In this document: positions 59,010-64,000 of the stretch, piece after piece
Position numbering within the stretch: the stretch's first letter is position 1
Layout of the letters: each line of letters begins with the position of its first letter
DNA from: Cryptomeria japonica
Lineage: Eukaryota > Streptophyta > Pinopsida > Cupressales > Cupressaceae
Direction: 5' to 3'
DNA length: 64,000 nt
Assembly (NCBI RefSeq): GCF_030272615.1
Contig: NC_081413.1
Location: 99,356,239-99,420,238, forward strand
The notes under the pieces: generated by a model
What the model was told of the DNA's origin: nothing
The model's input: the letters and a program-made list of their open reading frames with translations, nothing else
The model's database searches: none
Position numbers and translations under genes: made by a program

Positions 59010-60240
59010 TTGAGGAGATCCAGGTTGACAACTCAAGGTATTCTTTTCAAGAAGGAAAATTTGAGGTTTGATGGAATCAACTATACTATATGGATGAACC
59101 AGATGGAGGTGAATTTTAAATGTCTAAGTGGAGAAGATTACTGGAAGTTCACAAAGAATCCCTATGTTGTTCCTCATAATGGATCATCTACTCTAGATGA
59201 GGTTAAGGAAGCATAATACAATATTAGAGTGAAGGAAGCATTTCTTAGTGCCCCAACTGATTCAGAAACGACAAATGTTATGGGACTTCAGACTGCATAT
59301 GAGATGTGGGAGAAGCTTGAAATTTTGTATGAAGGTGATAAGTAGGTGCAAGTTGCTAAGTTTTAGAGTTTGAAATAAAAATATGAGACATTGAAGATGG
59401 GAGATGATGGGAACATACATTCTTTTATGGCTAAGGTGAATGATCTTGTCCTAGGTATCATATGTTCTGGTGGAAGCATGAGTAAGATGAAATTGTTGCT
59501 AAGGTGCTAAGCTCTTTGCCTCCGGCTTATAAACATAAGGTTGCTTCTATTGATGAGATCCGAAGTTTGACTATAATGAGAAGAGATGTGCTATTTGGAA
59601 AGCTTGTTGCATTTGAGCTGAGTGAGTTTGGAGAATCAAATGGAAAGTTTGAGACAACATTTAGAGCATCTGCATCTATTTTTGATAAGCAAAAGTATGA
59701 TCCTGATGAGTGTAGAATGTCCAGATATGAGAGAGAGAAAATAGATTGAAGATCAAGAAAGAGAGCTTGATTAGCTTGAAGCACTGATTGCCCGAAGAAT
59801 GCCTAAAGGTGCCGGTAAGTTTGATGGAAATTTCCCCTTGAAATGTTTCTCTTGTAATAAGATAAGACATTTTGCTTCTAGATGCCCGAAGAGAATGGCT
59901 AAGTATGACAGACATGATAAATTTGATAAGCATGCTAGGAAATAGATATGAGAAGCATGAGAAGTATGATAAGCCTTATAAGTCTAACCAAAACTTTAGG
60001 AACCAGAAGAACTATTATTATGCTGCAGATGAAGGTGTTATAGATGATGAATCAGAAGGAGATGAAGTTGTGTTTATTTCCATTAAAGAGGATAGACATG
60101 TACCTATTGATTCCACTAGTTGTTCTATTGAGGAGAAAACATTGGTTGCTAAGGTAGAAGAAAAGGATGAATGGGTGGATGATAATGGTTGTTCACATCA
60201 TATGACCAGTGATAAAAGAAAATGGTGGAAGAGTTAGATT
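59010..60240 (+). pseudogene. Copia-B gag and protease
   Basis: The gag domain at 59040-59750 begins LRFDGINYTIWMNQMEVNFK and continues with MGLQTAYEMWEKLEILYEGD and LSSLPPAYKHKV. A CCHC knuckle, CFSCNKIRHFASRCP, is at about 59848-59892. The protease region at about 60170-60205 reads WVDDNGCSHHMTSDKRKW, with Asn in the active-site triplet. No ATG is seen at the expected start (the first codon of the open frame, 59010, is TTG). Stops occur near 59215, 59343, 59365 and 59748, and a frameshift precedes the knuckle. The family differs from A1 in gag, LTR and RT. Confidence 0.85.
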
Positions 60241-61520
60241 TGGGGATGATAAAGCCTATGTAATCCATGGGAAAGGTTCTATTTCTTTTTATGGTAAGCA
60301 TAACATTGATGATGTCTTGTGTGTTGAAGGCTTAAAGACTAATCTTTTGAGTGTTGGATAGATTGTTGATAAGGGTTATGATCTACTATTCAAGGATGGT
60401 AAATGCAAGATCTTGAATGCCTCCAGTATAGAGATTGCATTTGGGACTAAGACTAAAGGTAACATTTTTCATTTGAATGCTGGTGAGGAAAGTTGTTTGA
60501 TTGCTAACATAGATGAGATTTGGTTGTAGTATAGGATAATGTGTCTTGTAAACTTTGATTTAATGATTAAGATTTGTTATACACAAGCTATTAGAGATCT
60601 ACCTAAGATTCTTAAGCCTACTAATCCAGTATGTAAGGAATGTTAGTTGGGTAAGAAAACAAGAATTTATTTCAAGAGAAAACAATATACATTTGATAGA
60701 CTACTAGATCTTGTGCATACTGACCTATGTGGACCTACAAATGTTAGAAGTGTGCAAGGTGGTAGATATTTTATGCTACTAATTGATGATTATTCCAGGA
60801 TGATGTGGGTTTGTTTTTTGAAGGAGGAATCAGAAGCATTGGACAAATTCAAAATATTCAAAGCTAAGGTGGAAACTGAGTCTAGATTAAAGGTGAAATG
60901 CCCAAGATCTGATAGAGGTGGAGAATTATGTTCCAATGCGTTCAATTCATTCTATGAGATGCATGGAATTAGAAGACAATTATCTGCTCCTAGAACCCCT
61001 CAGCAAAATGGAGTTGTTGAGAGGAAGAACATAATTGTTTTGGATGCTGCAAGAACTATGCTGATTGAAGGAAATGTTCCAAAGATTTACTGGAGAGAAT
61101 CTAGTAGCATTGTTATTTACACATTCAACAGAGTTCATATTAAAGGTGATACTGGTAAGACCCCTTATGAGCTATGGTTTGGTCATGTTCCTACTATGAG
61201 ATATTTCAAAGTATTTGGTAGCAAATGTTATATCAAGAGAGATGAGGATATAGGAAAGTTTGATGGTAGAAGTGATGAAGGTATCTTATTGGGATATTCA
61301 ACTAAGAGAAAAGCCTACCAATGCTATAATAAGAGACTAAGAAAGATAGTTGAGAGTTCAAATGTGAAAGTGGATGAGAACCTTGGGAAGTAGATCAGAG
61401 CATGCAGTTACGATGATGGTCAATATGTTGTTCTAGCTCCTATTCAGCCTGAAGAGCCCAAGCAAAATGATCTGGTAAAGACTGTTAATCCAAATGTTTC
61501 TACTACTGGTGAAGATGTTC
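60241..61520 (+). pseudogene. Copia-B integrase
   Basis: After a broken zinc region (CKECxLGKKTRIYFKRKQY near 60637-60680, stop in place of one residue) the core is open from 60647 to 61393: HTDLCGPTNVRSVQGG (first Asp, near 60720), CPRSDRGGELCSNAF (second Asp, near 60910) and QQNGVVERKNI (Glu, near 61020). All three catalytic residues are kept. The C-terminal part reads VFGSKCYIKRDEDIGKFDGR and GILLGYSTKRKAYQCYNKRL. A stop at 61391 separates it from the linker to RT. Confidence 0.88.
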
Positions 61521-63129
61521 AGGAACCCAAGAATTAGAACAATCAGAAGACTCTGAGGTATGTAAGATTGAATCATTCTGAAAATCAAATTATTGGTGAT
61601 AAGAATAAAGGTGTGATGAGTAGAATAAGGTTACCTACTGTAGAAGTATGCTTGATTTCTAAAGTTGAACCTAAAGATGTTAAAGCTTGTAAAGATGAAA
61701 ATTGGATGAGAGCTATGGAAGAAGAACTAGATCAGATTGAAAAGAATAATGCTTGGGAACTTGTGCCTAGACCTAAGGATAAGAATGTTATTGGTACTAA
61801 ATGGGTATTTAAAAATAAGTTGAATGAAGCCAGTGAAGTTTTTAGAAATAAAGCTAGACTGGTTTGCAAAGGTTACTCACAACAGGAAGGAATTGATTAT
61901 GAGGATAATTTTACTCCAGCTTCTAGACTTGAAGTTGTTAGACTGCTACTTGTTTATGTTGTTTATAAAGATTTCAAGGTATATCAGATGGATGTCAAAT
62001 CAGCATTTTAGAATGGTGATCTTGAGGAAGAAGTTTACATTTAACAGCCTGATGGATTTCCACTGTCAGATAATGGAGGCATGGTATGTAAGTTGAAGAA
62101 AGCTTTTTATGGATTGAAACAAGCTACTAGATCCTGGTATGCTAGATTAGATAAATACTTGTTGAAATTGGGATTTACTAAAGGTGCCACTGACAATAAT
62201 ATATATTTCAAGATTGAAAATGATAAAATCCCGATTGTTGAAGTCTTTATTGATGATATTATCTTTGGTGGTGATGATAACTTGAGCATGAAGTTTGCTG
62301 GTAATATCCAGAAAGAATTTGAGATGTCTATGATTGGTGAGATGAAATTCTTCTTAGGTTTGCAGATTGCACAAACATGAAAAGGTATATTCATATCTCA
62401 ACTAAGTATGTGAATGAATTGTTGAATAATTTTGGATTAGATGTCTCCGAACCGGTTGGAACTCCTATGGCAACTGGTTGTAAATTGTCTAAAAATGATG
62501 AGTCTCCTAAAGTTCATCAGAGTTTGTATAGATACATGGTTGGTGGACTGCTATATCTTACTCAAACTAGGCCTGACATTATGCATGTTGTGTGTATGGT
62601 TTCTAGATATCAAGTTTATCTGAAGGAGAGTCATGTCATTGTTGTTAAGAGGATATTCAAATATCTAAAGGGAACTATGGATTATGGTTTATGGTACCTG
62701 AGGAATGATGATTTCATGTTGTGTGCCTACACTAATGCTGATTGGGTTGGTGATGTAGATGACTAGAAGAGCACTATTGGTGGAGCATTCTTTTTGGGTA
62801 AGAATTTGGTTTCATGGGCTAGTAATTGCACTCAGGTAGTTTGGATGAAGCAAATGTTGAAAGATATCAGATTTATTCATGATGATCCTATTATTATATA
62901 CTGTGATAATTCTAGTGCTATCAACATGTCAAAGAATCTGGTGCAACATTAAAAAATAAAGCATATATCAATCAAATATCATTACTTGAGAGAGCAAGTC
63001 AGTGAAGAAAAGGTGAAGTTGGAGTATGTATCTACAAAGGAACAAATAGTTGATATTTTTAGTAAGACTTTTCCTACATACATTTTTCTATTTGAGAGAC
63101 AAGTTAGGGGTATCCACCCCTCCCGATGA
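61521..63129 (+). pseudogene. Copia-B reverse transcriptase and RNase H
   Basis: RT blocks: WMRAMEEELDQIEKNNAWEL near 61710, IGTKWVFKNKL near 61790, ARLVCKGYSQQEGIDYEDNF near 61855, VYQMDVKSAF near 61980, VCKLKKAFYGLKQATRSWY near 62085 and FIDDIIFGG near 62250 (FIDD in place of YVDD). RNase H: AYTNADWVGDVDD near 62730, then KNLVSWASNCTQVVWMKQML, where about 18 residues usual in the family, including the TAEAEY block with its catalytic Glu, are missing; YCDNSSAINMSKN remains near 62900. Stops at about 62009, 62043, 62377, 62764 and 62950. The reading ends at a TGA (63127-63129). Confidence 0.88.
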
Positions 63130-63429
63130 GAACTAGATGCATTGAGTTGCATCGATCTGGTGGATTTCATAGTTTTATCTTTTATCCAGATTGATGAGTT
63201 GGTGATGCTCCTCTGCTGGGGTAGTCTATGTTTTTGGGAGAGAGATTATGTTTTTGTTTGGTTATCTACTTTTAAGATCTTTGGCATTGCTATCAAAGGG
63301 GGAAAGAGATCATGTGGAAAACTTCTTTATCTATCTTGATCTTAGGGGGAGTTTGCTGGTGATATCTTCTTTCTTTGCATTGACTGTTTTTCACATTCAT
63401 ATGTTGCCATCAATGCCAAAGGGGGAGAT
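63130..63429 (+). other. Copia-B 3' untranslated region with polypurine tract
   Basis: 300 bp between pol and the 3' LTR. A purine tract (AAAGGGGGAGA, about 63418-63428) lies just before the LTR. No ORF of interest. Confidence 0.7.
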
Positions 63430-64000
63430 TATTGGATATGATTGATCATTGTTGCTGCTAGGATATGTTGATGTCATTGATCTCAACATATTCCTATGAT
63501 TTATTCTAGTGTGATTGGGATGATTTTTTTATCCGGTTTTGTAGTTTGGTTTTGCTGATCACTATTTTGCAAAGGTTAATATTTCCTTCGGTATATTCTG
63601 GTGTGATCAGATCTGGTGCTGAGACTTTGGGATATTGTTTTGGTTGGTCTTTTGTATCTTTATTTCAGATGGTTAGTGATTTGGTGCACCGCAAGTTATC
63701 TTTCTTCGTTACAGTTGTTGGTTGTGTTCATGAGCTTCTAGACGTTGATAGATAAAGATTTGAAAAGTGGTGTTGGTGCAACTATTCTAGATGATTCTAA
63801 TGTCCTTGCTGGTGTTTCCTAGTCGTGTCCTATTTTTTGGCGATCTACATTGATCATTGTGCAAGTTTTTGGTGGTTTTCATCAACCGGTATTGACTTTT
63901 GTGTTATGCAGTATTTCTGGTGGTGTAGCATGTTGTGGTTGATCTTGGTGTGATTTCCGATGGAGTTGATCCTTTGGGAATTTGAATTAGGTCCATTTTA
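63430..64000 (+). repeat. Copia-B 3' LTR (cut by the window end)
   Basis: Matches 39009-39560. The first two bases are TA instead of the usual TG, a likely point mutation. It contains a few extra bases near 63498-63512 (TGATTTATTCTAG-like) absent from the 5' copy. The remaining 680 bp or so lie beyond the window. Confidence 0.88.

Larger units (their letters stand above)
39009..64000 (+). mobile_element. Copia-B: Ty1/copia element, split by Gypsy-A and cut by the window end
   Basis: The 5' LTR starts at 39009 (TGTTGGATATG), is interrupted at 40161/40162 by Gypsy-A and resumes at 58868, ending in CTAACA at 58968. Primer site, decayed gag-pol (to 63129), a polypurine tract (AAAGGGGGAGA, about 63418-63428) and the start of the 3' LTR (63430) follow. 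The first 550 bp of both LTRs are clearly homologous but differ by point changes and a short indel near 63500, more than the Gypsy-A LTR pair. Copia-B is therefore the oldest and outermost element of the nest. Confidence 0.93.

Overview
The window is plant nuclear DNA made almost entirely of transposable elements. I see no certain host gene, no rRNA or tRNA gene and nothing bacterial. The evidence for a plant is Ty1/copia elements with tRNA-iMet-type primer sites (TGGTATCAGAGC), Ty3/gypsy elements of Tat type with a second RNase H domain, an L1-type LINE whose ORF2 ends in RNase H, and a copy of a plant-mobile-domain (PMD) gene. Old, nested, AT-rich elements with long spacers suggest a large seed-plant genome, perhaps a gymnosperm. 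That last step is inference.

Layout. (1) 1-3256: 3' part of an LTR-like element, here called P (copy P1, + strand). It encodes a protein I do not recognise and is inserted in an old copia copy (A2), whose remnant runs 3257-6615. (2) 6616-9760: non-coding, perhaps with an old LTR near its end. (3) 9761-24944: Gypsy-B (+), with LTRs, decayed gag and pol, and a full-length-looking LINE (13984-20371, - strand) inserted between its extra RNase H and its RT. (4) About 26340-30110: a very decayed gypsy remnant (C). (5) 30751-35245: a second, inverted P copy (P2), followed at 35364-36394 by an array of 16 palindromes. (6) 36395-39008: nothing recognised. (7) 39009-64000: a three-level nest. Copia-B (+) holds Gypsy-A (-, 40162-58867) in its 5' LTR, and Gypsy-A holds an intact copia, A1 (+, 47290-53283).

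The nest has its own clock. The A1 LTRs differ at 4 of 885 bases, the Gypsy-A LTRs by a few percent, and the Copia-B LTRs by more, in the order the nesting demands. Only A1 has an uninterrupted 1347-residue gag-pol frame; it could in principle still move and supply enzymes to relatives such as A2.

The most unusual items are the palindrome array, whose arms change from unit to unit yet stay self-complementary; a three-exon PMD-type gene carried backwards, introns included, between pol and the 3' LTR of Gypsy-A; and the P family, two inverted copies of a roughly 1190-codon ORF with no recognisable pol. All comparisons were made by eye.
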